From CAISIP01 sp965278985 (GTDB lineage Bacteria; Pseudomonadota; Gammaproteobacteria; Burkholderiales; Burkholderiaceae_C): DNA of 64,000 bases. The translations under genes were made by a program, and so were the position numbers. Under the pieces are notes generated by a model. The model was given only the letters and a program-made list of their open reading frames with translations, had not been told where the DNA came from and did no database searches. This document shows positions 8,264-16,527 of this stretch, piece by piece; position 1 is the first letter of the stretch, and every line of letters begins with the position of its first letter. The stretch spans positions 2,666,001 through 2,730,000 of the forward strand of contig OZ257131.1 of the NCBI GenBank assembly GCA_965278985.1, read 5' to 3'.

Positions 8264-9172
8264 ATGGGCAGCATCGCGCACTACATCAAGGAAATCGGCC
8301 GCGGCGCACGCGGCGCGAAGCCGCTCGCGCGCGAGCAGGCGGCCGACCTCTTCGGCCAGGTGCTGGACGGCGCGGTGACGGATCTGGAGATCGGCGCCTT
8401 CTGTCTGTCCATGCGCATCAAGGGCGAGACCACGCAGGAGATGGCGGGCTTTCTGGACGCCACCCACGCGCGCCTGCAGATGCTGCCCGCCAGTGAGCGC
8501 CCCGTCGTGGTGCTGCCCAGCTACAACGGCGCACGCAAGCTGCCGGTGCTCACACCCCTGCTTGCGCTGCTGCTGGCGCGCGAGGGACTGCCCGTGCTGG
8601 TGCACGGAAGCGCCACCGAATCCAGCCGCGTGCTCGCCAGCGCCGTGCTGGAGGCGCTGGACGTGCCCGCGCGCAGCACGCTGGGCCGGATCGCCGAGGG
8701 CGAGGTGGCCGTGGTCGCCACCAGTCTTTTGCACCCCGGCCTGCAGCGGCTGCTGGACGTGCGCCGCGTGGTGGGCCTGCGCAATGCGGGCCACAGCGTG
8801 GTCAAGCTGATGCAGCCGGTCGCCGGCCGCGCGGTGGTGGTGGGCAGCTACACGCACCCCGCCTTCGCCGAGGTGATGACCGAACTCTTCGCCCTGCTGG
8901 GCATGACGGCGCTGCTGTCGCGCGGGATGGAGGGTGAGGTGGTGAGCGACCCGCGCCGCACGGCGCAGATCGACGGATTCGTGCGCGGCGCGCCGCAGCG
9001 CCTGCAGGCGCAGGAGTCCGGCACGTTGTCCGAGGTGCCGGGCCTGCCCGCCGCCATCGACGTGGCCGCCACGGCCGACTACACGCGCCGCGTGCTGGCG
9101 GGCGATCTGCCGATTCCCCCGGCCATCGCGGCGCAGGTGCGCCACATCCACTACCTGGCGGCCCACGCATGA
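8264..9172 (+). CDS. ybiB: YbiB-type protein of the glycosyltransferase 3 (TrpD2) family
   Basis: A 302-residue homologue of anthranilate phosphoribosyltransferase that in E. coli (YbiB/TrpD2) binds nucleic acid instead of making tryptophan precursors. The N-terminal helical domain (about 1-75) is followed by the alpha/beta domain. The phosphoribosyl-pyrophosphate loop GTGGD of TrpD is not conserved; the corresponding region reads VLVHGSATESSR, which supports the non-enzymatic branch. The ATG at 8264 was chosen for the conserved MGSIAHYIKEIGRG start. The stop overlaps the cobA start as ATGA, so ybiB and cobA are translationally coupled. Confidence 0.87.
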   Translation: MGSIAHYIKEIGRGARGAKPLAREQAADLFGQVLDGAVTDLEIGAFCLSMRIKGETTQEMAGFLDATHARLQMLPASERPVVVLPSYNGARKLPVLTPLLALLLAREGLPVLVHGSATESSRVLASAVLEALDVPARSTLGRIAEGEVAVVATSLLHPGLQRLLDVRRVVGLRNAGHSVVKLMQPVAGRAVVVGSYTHPAFAEVMTELFALLGMTALLSRGMEGEVVSDPRRTAQIDGFVRGAPQRLQAQESGTLSEVPGLPAAIDVAATADYTRRVLAGDLPIPPAIAAQVRHIHYLAAHA

Positions 9173-9966
9173 ACGACACCTCGTCTTCCAAGGCTGGCAG
9201 CTGCACCCTGGTGGGCGCCGGCCCCGGCGACCCCGAGCTGCTGACGCTCAAGGCCGTCAAGGCCATCCAGGCTGCGACCGTGCTGCTGGTCGATGACCTG
9301 GTCAACGATGCGGTGCTGGAATGGGCGCGGCCCGGTGCGCGCATCGTGCACGTGGGCAAGCGCGGCGGCTGCAAGAGCACGCCCCAGGCCTTCATCGAGA
9401 AGCTCATGATCGCCGCCGTGCACGAGGGCGAACACGTGGTGCGGCTCAAGGGCGGCGACCCCTTCATCTTCGGCCGCGGCGGCGAGGAGGTGGAGCACCT
9501 GCGCGCGGCTGGCATCGAGGCCACCGTGGTCAATGGCGTGACCGCCGGGCTGGCGGCCGTGACTGCGCTGGGCGTGCCGCTCACGCACCGCGACCATGCC
9601 CAGGGCGTGGTCTTCGTCACGGGCCATGCCAAGGCCGAAACCGCCATCCACCCCACCGACTGGCGCGCGCTGGCGCGCACGGCCCGCGATGCGCGGCTCA
9701 CGCTGGTGGTCTACATGGGTGTGGCGGGTGCGGCCCATATCCAGGACGAGCTGCTGCACGGCCTGCCGGGCGACACGCCGGTGGCCGTGGTGCAGGACGC
9801 GAGCCTGCCGGAGCAGCGCCACATCGTGACGACGCTGGCGCGGCTGCATGCAGGCATCTCCGAGGCGGGGTTGGCCAGCCCCGCCGTGATCGTGGTGGGC
9901 GACGTGCTGCGTGGAATGGCCGCCGCAGCGTTGCCATCGGCAGCCCCCACAGCCGCACGGCGATAG
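9169..9966 (+). CDS. cobA: Uroporphyrinogen-III C-methyltransferase
   Basis: A 265-residue SAM-dependent enzyme that methylates uroporphyrinogen III at C2 and C7 to precorrin-2, the branch point to sirohaem and cobalamin. The signatures are VGAGPGDPELLTLKA near residues 16-30, GKRGG near 64-68, the SAM-binding GGDPFIFGRGGEE near 98-110 and GVTAG near 125. It is the single-domain form, without the CysG dehydrogenase/chelatase half. It overlaps ybiB by 4 nt. No sulfite or nitrite reductase gene is adjacent in this window. Confidence 0.95.
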   Translation: MNDTSSSKAGSCTLVGAGPGDPELLTLKAVKAIQAATVLLVDDLVNDAVLEWARPGARIVHVGKRGGCKSTPQAFIEKLMIAAVHEGEHVVRLKGGDPFIFGRGGEEVEHLRAAGIEATVVNGVTAGLAAVTALGVPLTHRDHAQGVVFVTGHAKAETAIHPTDWRALARTARDARLTLVVYMGVAGAAHIQDELLHGLPGDTPVAVVQDASLPEQRHIVTTLARLHAGISEAGLASPAVIVVGDVLRGMAAAALPSAAPTAARR

Positions 9967-10022
9967 CGCGTTTCGCGCAGACCCTGTGCGCTAATAGGGG
10001 CCTCCCACCGCCGAGGCCCGCG

Positions 10023-10835
10023 ATGACCCGTTCCACGCTCCGCGTCCACCACCTGAACTGCGCCTGCCTGCGTGGCATGTCGCTGCGCGGCAGCCCGCTG
10101 GCCTGCCACTGCCTGCTGATCGAGACGCCTTCCAGCGGGCTGGTGCTGGTGGACACCGGGCTGGGCGCTTCGGACTACGCGCGGCCCGCCTCGCGGCTCG
10201 GTGCCGCCTTCGCGCATGTGATGGCGCGGCCACTGGTAGACCCGCGCCTGGCTGCTATCGCGCAGATCCGCGCGCTGGGGCTGGACCCGAAGGACCTGCG
10301 TCACATCGTGCTGACCCACATGGACCTGGACCATGTGGGCGGGCTCTCGGATTTCCCCGACGCGCAGGTCCACCTCCATGCGGCCGAGCTGCATGCCGCG
10401 ATGCACGACCGGGGCCTGCGCTGCAGCATGCGTTACAAGCCGCCCATGTGGGCGCATGGGCCGCGTTTCGCAAGCTACTCGGAAGAGGGTGAGGCCTGGT
10501 TCGGATTCCGGGCCGTGCGCGGCCTGCAGGGGCTGCCGCCCGAGATCCTGCTGGTGCCGCTGTTTGGCCACACCAAGGGCCACTGCGGCATCGCGGTGGA
10601 CACCGGCGCGCAGTGGATGCTGCATGCAGGTGACGCCTTCTTCGACCCGCGCGAGGTGCATGGCCCCGTGCGCCAGTGCGCCCTGGGCGTGGGCCTGTTC
10701 CAGGCCTTTATGCAGATGGACCGCGCCAGCCGGCTGGCCAACCAGGCGCGGTTGCGCCAGCTCACGGCCACGCACCCGGAGGTGGCGGTGTTCAGCGCGC
10801 ACGACCCGTTCACGCCCTCCGTGCCAGCCGCCTGA
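10023..10835 (+). CDS. Metallo-beta-lactamase-fold hydrolase (N-acyl-homoserine-lactonase-like)
   Basis: A 270-residue single-domain MBL-fold protein. The metal motif reads THMDLDHVGG, with His99, Asp101, Asp103 and His104, so the usual HxHxDH is HxDxDH. That variant is common in the lactonase-like branch. Downstream ligands are seen in FGHTKGHCG and the HAGDAFFD block. It starts 56 nt after cobA and ends 19 nt before the next gene on the same strand, so these may be one transcript. There is no signal peptide. The substrate is unknown; lactonase activity is only a family-level guess. Confidence 0.82.
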   Translation: MTRSTLRVHHLNCACLRGMSLRGSPLACHCLLIETPSSGLVLVDTGLGASDYARPASRLGAAFAHVMARPLVDPRLAAIAQIRALGLDPKDLRHIVLTHMDLDHVGGLSDFPDAQVHLHAAELHAAMHDRGLRCSMRYKPPMWAHGPRFASYSEEGEAWFGFRAVRGLQGLPPEILLVPLFGHTKGHCGIAVDTGAQWMLHAGDAFFDPREVHGPVRQCALGVGLFQAFMQMDRASRLANQARLRQLTATHPEVAVFSAHDPFTPSVPAA

Positions 10836-10854
10836 CGCCCCTACACTGCCGGCC

Positions 10855-12084
10855 ATGCAGCGTTTCGATGTGGTGATCGTGGGGGCCGGTGCGGCCGGTT
10901 TGTTCTGTGCCGGTGTGGCGGGCCAGCGGGGTCTGAAGGTGCTGCTGCTGGACCACAACCGCAAGGTGGCCGAGAAGATCCGCATCTCCGGCGGCGGGCG
11001 CTGCAACTTCACGAACCGCGACACCACGGCCGCGAACTTCCTCTCCGACAACCCCCGCTTCTGCCGCTCTGCCCTGTCGCGCTACAGCCCGCAGGACTTC
11101 ATGGCGCTGTTGCAGCGGCACGGCATCGCCTTCCACGAAAAACACAAGGGCCAGATGTTCTGCGACCGCTCCGCGCAGGACCTGATCACGATGCTGCAGG
11201 CCGAGTGCGCGCAGGGTGGCGTGGTGCACCAGCAGCCCTGCGCCGTGCAGGCGGTTCGCATGGAAGGCGACCAGTACGTGGTGTCCACCGACCTGGGCGA
11301 ATTCACGGCGCCGGCCGTGGTCATCGCCACGGGCGGACTGTCGATCCCGAAGATCGGCGCCACGGATTTCGGCTACCGCATCGCGCGGCAGTTCGGCATT
11401 CCGCTGATCGACACCCGGCCAGCACTGGTGCCGCTGGTGTTCGCCCCCGAGCAGTGGGCGCCGTACGTGTCCCTGGCGGGCCTGTCGCTGCCGGTACAGG
11501 TGCAGACCGGCACCGCGAAAGGTGGCAAGGGCGGGCCGGGGCAGAAGATGGGCTTCCACGAGGACCTGCTGTTCACCCACCGCGGCCTCAGCGGCCCCGC
11601 CGTGCTGCAGATCTCCAGCTACTGGACCCCGGGCGGATCATTGCGGCTGGACCTGGCCCCCGGACACGACATGGCCGCGCTGCTGCGGGAGGCCAAGCTG
11701 CAATCGCGCAAGACCTTGTCCAACACCTTGGCCCAGTGGGTGCCGTCGCGGCTCGCGGAGGCCTGGGTCCAGCAGGGCGCCACCGAGGGCCAGGACTGGG
11801 GTCGCCCCCTTCAGGACACGCCCGCCAAGGCGCTGCACGCACTGGCCGAACGCTTTGCACGCTGGGAGCTGCTGCCCAGCGGCACCGAGGGTTATGCCAA
11901 GGCCGAGGTCACGGCGGGTGGCGTGGACACGCGCAGCCTGTCGGGCCAGAGCATGGAATCGCGCCACCGCGGCCTGTATTTCATTGGGGAAGTGGTGGAT
12001 GTAACGGGCTGGCTGGGCGGCTACAACTTCCAGTGGGCCTGGGCCAGTGCCTGGGCCTGCGCGCAGGCATTGGCGCCCGGCTGA
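10855..12084 (+). CDS. FAD-dependent oxidoreductase of the HI0933/YhiN family
   Basis: A 409-residue flavoprotein of unknown cellular role. The dinucleotide-binding motif VIVGAGAAGLFCA is at residues 6-18. Family-typical blocks follow: KIRISGGGRCNFTN near 42-55, VIATGGLSIPKIG near 155-167, LLFTHRGLSGPAVLQISSYW near 238-257 and the C-terminal EVTAGGVDT and YFIGEVVDVTGWLGGYNFQW region. The length and motif order agree with complete members. It follows the MBL-fold hydrolase by 19 nt. The -35/-10 promoter of rpsU lies at its 3' end and just past its stop. Confidence 0.9.
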   Translation: MQRFDVVIVGAGAAGLFCAGVAGQRGLKVLLLDHNRKVAEKIRISGGGRCNFTNRDTTAANFLSDNPRFCRSALSRYSPQDFMALLQRHGIAFHEKHKGQMFCDRSAQDLITMLQAECAQGGVVHQQPCAVQAVRMEGDQYVVSTDLGEFTAPAVVIATGGLSIPKIGATDFGYRIARQFGIPLIDTRPALVPLVFAPEQWAPYVSLAGLSLPVQVQTGTAKGGKGGPGQKMGFHEDLLFTHRGLSGPAVLQISSYWTPGGSLRLDLAPGHDMAALLREAKLQSRKTLSNTLAQWVPSRLAEAWVQQGATEGQDWGRPLQDTPAKALHALAERFARWELLPSGTEGYAKAEVTAGGVDTRSLSGQSMESRHRGLYFIGEVVDVTGWLGGYNFQWAWASAWACAQALAPG

Positions 12085-12097
12085 AAGTGGCTATAAT
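12070..12097 (+). promoter_or_regulatory. Sigma-70 promoter of rpsU
   Basis: TTGGCG (12070-12075), a 16-nt spacer and a perfect TATAAT (12092-12097) form a strong promoter. Its -35 box lies inside the last codons of the upstream flavoprotein gene. A transcript from here would carry a leader of about 100 nt before rpsU. Confidence 0.75.
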
Positions 12098-12203
12098 GCC
12101 CGGCTAACTTCGGCCTTCCCTCAGCGGGCCACACAGAACTGAAGTTGAGGAACCCCGGCCAGGGCCTGATCTTCCCCGGCCACCTTCACCATACCACCGA
12201 TAC

Positions 12204-12416
12204 ATGACCACCATCCGCGTAAAAGAGAACGAGCCGTTTGACGTTGCCCTGCGCCGTTTCAAGCGCACGATCGAAAAACTGGGCCTGCTGACCGACCTGC
12301 GTGCCCGCGAGTTCTACGAGAAGCCCACCGCCGAGCGCAAGCGCAAGAAGGCAGCCGCCGTCAAGCGCAACTACAAGCGCATCCGCTCGATGCAGCTGCC
12401 CAAGAAGCTGTACTGA
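12204..12416 (+). CDS. rpsU: 30S ribosomal protein S21
   Basis: A 70-residue basic protein of the small subunit that helps mRNA base-pair with the 3' end of 16S rRNA during initiation. The family pattern is clear: TIRVKENEPFDVALRRFKR at the N-terminus and the very basic RKRKKAAAVKRNYKR region. The 20 nt before the ATG have no Shine-Dalgarno-like purine run, which is unusual for such a highly expressed gene. A terminator-like hairpin follows, then the yqeY-like gene, but dnaG and rpoD are not next to it. Confidence 0.97.
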   Translation: MTTIRVKENEPFDVALRRFKRTIEKLGLLTDLRAREFYEKPTAERKRKKAAAVKRNYKRIRSMQLPKKLY

Positions 12417-12466
12417 GCACCCAGCGGCATCCGGCGCGCGCCACCCGCGCACCGGCGTCAGCTCCC

Positions 12467-12508
12467 AACCCGCACTTGGAACTTCCGAGCGCGGGTTTTT
12501 GTTTTTGT
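12467..12508 (+). terminator. Terminator after rpsU
   Basis: AACCCGC (12467-12473) pairs with GCGGGTT (12491-12497) around a 17-nt loop and is followed by TTTTGTTTTT. It lies 50 nt after the rpsU stop and 40-80 nt before the next start, so it probably attenuates transcription into the YqeY-like gene. Confidence 0.7.
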
Positions 12509-12546
12509 GCCGCCACGTTTCGCGTTCGTCTTTTGCAGGAACCACC

Positions 12547-13008
12547 ATGACACTGAAAGAACAGATCACCGAGGACATGAAGACGGCCATGCGCGCCAAG
12601 GACAGCGAGCGCCTGGCCACCATCCGCCTGCTGCTGGCGGCCTGCAAGCAGCGCGAGGTGGACGAGCGCATCGTGCTGGACGACGCCGCCGTCGTGGCCA
12701 TCGTCGACAAACTGGTCAAGCAGCGCAAGGACTCCATCGCCGCCTTCACGGCCGCGCAGCGCCAGGACCTGGTGGACAAGGAAGCCGCCGAGATGGCCGT
12801 GCTGCAGGGCTACCTGCCCCAGCGCCTGGACGCTGAGCAGGTTGCTGCCGCCGTGCGTGGCATCGTGGAGGAACTGACCGCTTCCTTGGGCCACAAGCCC
12901 GGTGCCGCAGACATGGGCAAGGTCATGGGTCTGGCCAAGACGCGCCTGGCAGGCACCGCCGAGATGGCCCAGGTGTCTGCCGCAGTCAAGGCCGCGCTGG
13001 CGGCCTGA
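12547..13008 (+). CDS. GatB/YqeY domain protein
   Basis: A 153-residue protein with the YqeY fold, the same domain that forms the tRNA-binding tail of the amidotransferase subunit GatB. Recognisable blocks are MKTAMRAKDSERLATIRLLL at the N-terminus, EAAEMAVLQGYLPQ in the middle and the C-terminal GKVMGLAKTRLAGTAEMAQV region. Its stand-alone role is unknown, with tRNA binding the usual guess. The ribosome site GCAGGAACCACC precedes the ATG. In many proteobacteria it lies between rpsU and dnaG; here pmbA lies convergent instead. Confidence 0.92.
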   Translation: MTLKEQITEDMKTAMRAKDSERLATIRLLLAACKQREVDERIVLDDAAVVAIVDKLVKQRKDSIAAFTAAQRQDLVDKEAAEMAVLQGYLPQRLDAEQVAAAVRGIVEELTASLGHKPGAADMGKVMGLAKTRLAGTAEMAQVSAAVKAALAA

Positions 13009-13037
13009 ACCCCTCGCCCCGCGCGCCTGCGGGGCCT

Positions 13038-14423
13038 TCAGCTCCCAGCGACCTTCATCTTGCCCAGCAGCACCGAGCCCACGCTCTTGGCGCCGTACGT
13101 GTAGGCGTCGGCCCCCACGGCCTGGATGTCCTTGAGCATGGCCTTCATGTTGCCGGCGATGGTGATCTCGTGCACCGGGTAGGCGATGCGCCCGTCCTCC
13201 ACCCAGAAGCCGCTGGCCCCGCGCGAATAGTCGCCCGTCACGTAGTTCACGCCCTGCCCCATCAGTTCGGTGACGAACAGGCCGCGGCCCAGCTTCTTCA
13301 GCATGCCGTCCAGGTCGTCGTCGGGGCGGGTCAGGCGCGAGGTCATCGTGAGGTTGTGCGAGCCACCGGCATTGCCCGTGGTGCGCATGCCCAGCTTGCG
13401 TGCCGTGTAGCTGCTCAGGAAGTAGCCCTGCACCCTGCCTGCCTCCACCACCTGGCGCGCAGCCACGCGCACACCTTCTTCGTCGAAGGGCGAGCTGCCC
13501 TTCCCGCGCACGATGAAAGGGTCTTCGAAGATGTCGATGTGTTTGGGCAGCACCTGCTTGCCCAGCGAGTCGAGCAGAAAGGAACTCTTGCGGTACAGCG
13601 CGCCGCCACTGATGGCCTGCACGAAGCTGCCCAGCAGCCCCGCAGCCAGTGGCGACTCGAAGAGCACCGGGCACTGGCGCGTGGAGATCTTGCGCGCGCC
13701 CAGGCGGCTCAGCGCGCGCTCTGCGGCGTAGCGGCCCACGCGCTGCGGGCTGGCCAGTTCCTCGGCGTTACGCATCGAGCTGTACCAGGAGTCGCGCTGC
13801 ATGTCGTCGCCGCTGCCGGCAATCGGCGACACCGACAACGAATGGCGCGAGCTCGCATACCCACCACGGAAACCATGGGTGTGGGCGCTGAAGAAATGCG
13901 ACTGCTGCGCCGACACTCCGGCACCTTCGCTGTTGGTGATGCGCTTGTCCGTGGCCATCGCGGCCTCTTCGCAGCGCAGCGCCAATTCGGCTGCCTCTTC
14001 GCTGGTCACGGGCCACGCGTGGAACAGTTCCAGGCCGGCGATGTCCACGGCCGATGCGGGTGGCGCCACGTCGGCCGCATCCGGCAGGCCCGCCATCGGG
14101 TCCTCGGCCGTGAAACGCGCGATGTCGAAGGCGGCCTGCACGGTCTGCTGCACGGCTTTGGGCGAGAAATCGGAAGTGCTGGCGTTACCGCGGCGCTGGC
14201 CCATGTACACGGTGACCGAGAGCCCCTTGTCGCGGTTGCGCTCCACGTTCTCCAGCTCGCCCTTGCGCACGGACACGCCCAGGCCGCAGCCCTCGGATGC
14301 CTCAGCGGCCGCATCGCTGGCGCCCAGCATCCGTGCGGCGTCCAGCGCCGAATCGACGAGGTTCTCGAAGAATTCCCGTGTGTAGCTGAAACCGCTGCCC
14401 GCCAATGTGGATGTGTTTTTCAT
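13038..14423 (-). CDS. pmbA: TldD/PmbA-family metalloprotease component PmbA
   Basis: A 461-residue member of the TldD/PmbA pair, cytosolic metal-dependent proteases that process microcin B17 and degrade CcdA in E. coli. The N-terminal domain contains SVRKGELENVERNRDKGLSV typical of PmbA. The C-terminal domain carries TTGNAGGSHNLTMT and the ending YTYGAKSVGSVLLGKMKVAGS. The HExxxH-type metal motif is found in the TldD partner and is absent here, as expected. The ATG at 14423 was chosen as the first Met giving a family-length protein. tldD is not in the window. It is divergent from darP with a gap of 107 nt. Confidence 0.93.
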   Translation of the reverse strand: MKNTSTLAGSGFSYTREFFENLVDSALDAARMLGASDAAAEASEGCGLGVSVRKGELENVERNRDKGLSVTVYMGQRRGNASTSDFSPKAVQQTVQAAFDIARFTAEDPMAGLPDAADVAPPASAVDIAGLELFHAWPVTSEEAAELALRCEEAAMATDKRITNSEGAGVSAQQSHFFSAHTHGFRGGYASSRHSLSVSPIAGSGDDMQRDSWYSSMRNAEELASPQRVGRYAAERALSRLGARKISTRQCPVLFESPLAAGLLGSFVQAISGGALYRKSSFLLDSLGKQVLPKHIDIFEDPFIVRGKGSSPFDEEGVRVAARQVVEAGRVQGYFLSSYTARKLGMRTTGNAGGSHNLTMTSRLTRPDDDLDGMLKKLGRGLFVTELMGQGVNYVTGDYSRGASGFWVEDGRIAYPVHEITIAGNMKAMLKDIQAVGADAYTYGAKSVGSVLLGKMKVAGS

Positions 14424-14530
14424 CTTGCCCCGTTCATGTCGGCGGCTATGATACTTGGCTACCCGCCTCAAACGCCTGACGCACCTGCACCGCAGGCAAC
14501 GCCCCACATCCCCGTCCCCCCCCGCACCCC

Positions 14531-15142
14531 ATGCCCCGCAAACTCAAGAAAGGTTACTTCGTCTCCGGCCAGTTCGTGGAGGCCGGCAGTGCGTTGGACG
14601 AAGAGCTGAAACGCGAGCTCAAGGGCGGTGATGGCCCGAGCCGCACCGAACTCAAGCGCGAGAGCGATGCGGCGCAGCAGCTGGGCGCGGACCTGATGGG
14701 CCTGCGTGCGGACCTGCTCACCGGCCTGCAATTGCCCGACAAGCTGGTGGACGCCTTGCAGACCGCCAAGGGCATCAGCAACTTCGAAGGCAAGCGCCGC
14801 CAGATGCAGTTCATCGGAAAGTTGATGCGGCAGCTGGAGCCCGACCAGCACGACGCGATCCGCGCCGCCCTGGAGACGCAGAACAGCGGCTCCGCGCAGG
14901 AGACCGCCGCGCTGCACCAGGCCGAGCAATGGCGCGACGCGCTGATCGCCGAAGAGGATGCGCTGGAGCGCTGGTTCGCCCAGCATCCGCAGACCGACGG
15001 GCAGCAGCTGCGCGCACTGATCCGCCAGGCCCGCAAGGATGCGAAGCCCACTATTGCCGGCGAGACGCCGCGCCACGGCAAGGCCTACCGCGAGCTGTTC
15101 CAGCTGGTTCGCGCTCAGCTTGCAGCCGGCGAGGAGGCCTGA
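14531..15142 (+). CDS. darP: Ribosome biogenesis protein DarP (YjgA)
   Basis: A 203-residue factor that binds late 50S precursors and promotes peptidyl-transferase-centre maturation in E. coli. The DUF615 core spans about residues 45-190, with GKRRQMQFIGKLMR near 92-105 and the ARKDAKPTIAGETPRHGKAYRELF block near the C-terminus. The N-terminus MPRKLKKGYFV is short and basic. No clear Shine-Dalgarno lies before the ATG. mog begins 3 nt after its stop, with mog's ribosome site GAGGAGG inside the last darP codons. Confidence 0.92.
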   Translation: MPRKLKKGYFVSGQFVEAGSALDEELKRELKGGDGPSRTELKRESDAAQQLGADLMGLRADLLTGLQLPDKLVDALQTAKGISNFEGKRRQMQFIGKLMRQLEPDQHDAIRAALETQNSGSAQETAALHQAEQWRDALIAEEDALERWFAQHPQTDGQQLRALIRQARKDAKPTIAGETPRHGKAYRELFQLVRAQLAAGEEA

Positions 15143-15145
15143 ACG

Positions 15146-15736
15146 ATGGGCACGCTGGACACCGTCCGCATCGGCATCGTCTCGGTCAGCGACCGCGCCT
15201 CCACCGGCGTCTACGAAGACAAGGGTCTGCCGGCGCTGAAGGATTGGCTCACACGCGCCGTGCGCAATCCGCTGGAGTTCGAATCGCGCCTCATCCCGGA
15301 TGAGCAGGCCGGCATCAGCGCCGCGCTCGTCGCGCTGGTGGACGCAGGCTGCGCATTGGTGCTCACCACCGGCGGCACGGGCCCGGCCCTGCGCGATGTG
15401 ACCCCCGAGGCCACGCTGGCCGTGGCGCACAAGGAGATGCCGGGTTTCGGCGAACAGATGCGCCAGATCAGCCTGCGCTTCGTGCCCACGGCGATCCTGT
15501 CGCGGCAGGTCGCCGTGATCCGCGACCGCTGCCTGATCATCAACCTGCCAGGGCAGCCGAAGGCCATCGCCGAGACATTGGAGGGGCTGCGCAACGAGGC
15601 GGGCGAATCGGTGGTACCGGGGATCTTCGCGGCCGTGCCCTATTGCGTGGACCTGATCGGTGGGCCCTACATCGAGACGGATGCGGCGGTGTGCAAGGCC
15701 TTCCGGCCCAAGTCGGCGCAGCGGCCCCCGGCCTGA
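15146..15736 (+). CDS. mog: Molybdopterin adenylyltransferase
   Basis: A 196-residue enzyme that adenylates molybdopterin before molybdate insertion. It has the MoaB/Mog fold with IGIVSVSDRASTG near residues 9-21 and the phosphate-binding TTGGTGPALRDVTPEAT near 73-89. The conserved LPGQPKAIAETL block near 133-144 also supports Mog rather than MoaB. It is probably co-transcribed with darP. It is convergent with cysE, with 7 nt between the stop codons. Confidence 0.94.
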   Translation: MGTLDTVRIGIVSVSDRASTGVYEDKGLPALKDWLTRAVRNPLEFESRLIPDEQAGISAALVALVDAGCALVLTTGGTGPALRDVTPEATLAVAHKEMPGFGEQMRQISLRFVPTAILSRQVAVIRDRCLIINLPGQPKAIAETLEGLRNEAGESVVPGIFAAVPYCVDLIGGPYIETDAAVCKAFRPKSAQRPPA

Positions 15737-15743
15737 ACGGCTG

Positions 15744-16517
15744 TTACTTGCCGACGTACTGCGACAGCTTCTCGGCCTCGAAACATTCCTTGCGCGCCGC
15801 ATCCGCCGGTACGCAGTCCTTGGTGGCCACACGCGCTTCCGACAGCGTGGCGATGGCCTGCCACAACAGCGCGATCTGGTGTTCCTGCGACGAGGCGTTG
15901 TCGATCAGGCCGCGCATCGCCAAGCTCAGTGGGTCGTCCTCCTGCGTCACGCCATAGGCCGAGAACTTGCGGTCCGGCGTGGCATCCGCGCTGGCACCGG
16001 CCTTCGAGGCGATGATGCGGGCCGGGATGCCCACCGCCGTGGCGCCCGCCGGCACGGGCTTGATGACCACGGCATTGCTGCCGATCTTGGCCCCATCGCC
16101 CACCTCGAAGCCGCCCAACACCTTCGCACCGGCACTCACCACCACGTCGCGGCCCAGCGTCGGGTGGCGCTTTGCGCCCTTGTAGAGCGAGGTGCCACCC
16201 AGCGTGACACCCTGGTAGATGGTGCAGCCGTCGCCGATCTCGGCGGTCTCGCCCACCACCACGCCCATGGCATGGTCGAAGAACACCCGCTCGCCGATCT
16301 TGGCGCCGGGATGGATCTCGATGCCGGTGAGCCAGCGCGCCAGGTGCGACAGAAAGCGCCCCATCCACTTGAAGCCATGCGTCCAGCACCAGTGCGCGGG
16401 GCGGTGCAGCATCAGGGCATGCAGGCCGGGATAACAGGTGAGCACCTCCCAGCTCGTCCGGGCGGCCGGATCACGGTCGAGGATGCACTGGATGTCGGAG
16501 CGCAGGCGGGAAAACAT
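15744..16517 (-). CDS. cysE: Serine O-acetyltransferase
   Basis: A 257-residue cytosolic enzyme that makes O-acetylserine, the carbon acceptor in cysteine synthesis. The N-terminal helical domain is followed by the left-handed beta-helix of hexapeptide repeats (about 60-185), with FFDHAMGVVVGETAEIGDG near 82-100 containing a catalytic His-Asp region and GGTSLYKGAKRHPTLG after it. The C-terminal tail is the site where cysteine inhibition usually acts. It begins 10 nt after the trmJ stop, so the two share a minus-strand transcript. Confidence 0.96.
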   Translation of the reverse strand: MFSRLRSDIQCILDRDPAARTSWEVLTCYPGLHALMLHRPAHWCWTHGFKWMGRFLSHLARWLTGIEIHPGAKIGERVFFDHAMGVVVGETAEIGDGCTIYQGVTLGGTSLYKGAKRHPTLGRDVVVSAGAKVLGGFEVGDGAKIGSNAVVIKPVPAGATAVGIPARIIASKAGASADATPDRKFSAYGVTQEDDPLSLAMRGLIDNASSQEHQIALLWQAIATLSEARVATKDCVPADAARKECFEAEKLSQYVGK

Positions 16518-16527
16518 GGCGCGCAGT

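Noticed and set aside
10023..10835. Quorum-quenching lactonase
   Set aside because: The MBL-fold family is broad, and the HxDxDH motif does not by itself show lactonase activity; no quorum-sensing genes are near.
13017..13034. CCCCGC/GCGGGG hairpin between the YqeY-like gene and pmbA as a terminator
   Set aside because: The stem is only six pairs and there is no T-run, so it is not distinguishable from GC-rich background.
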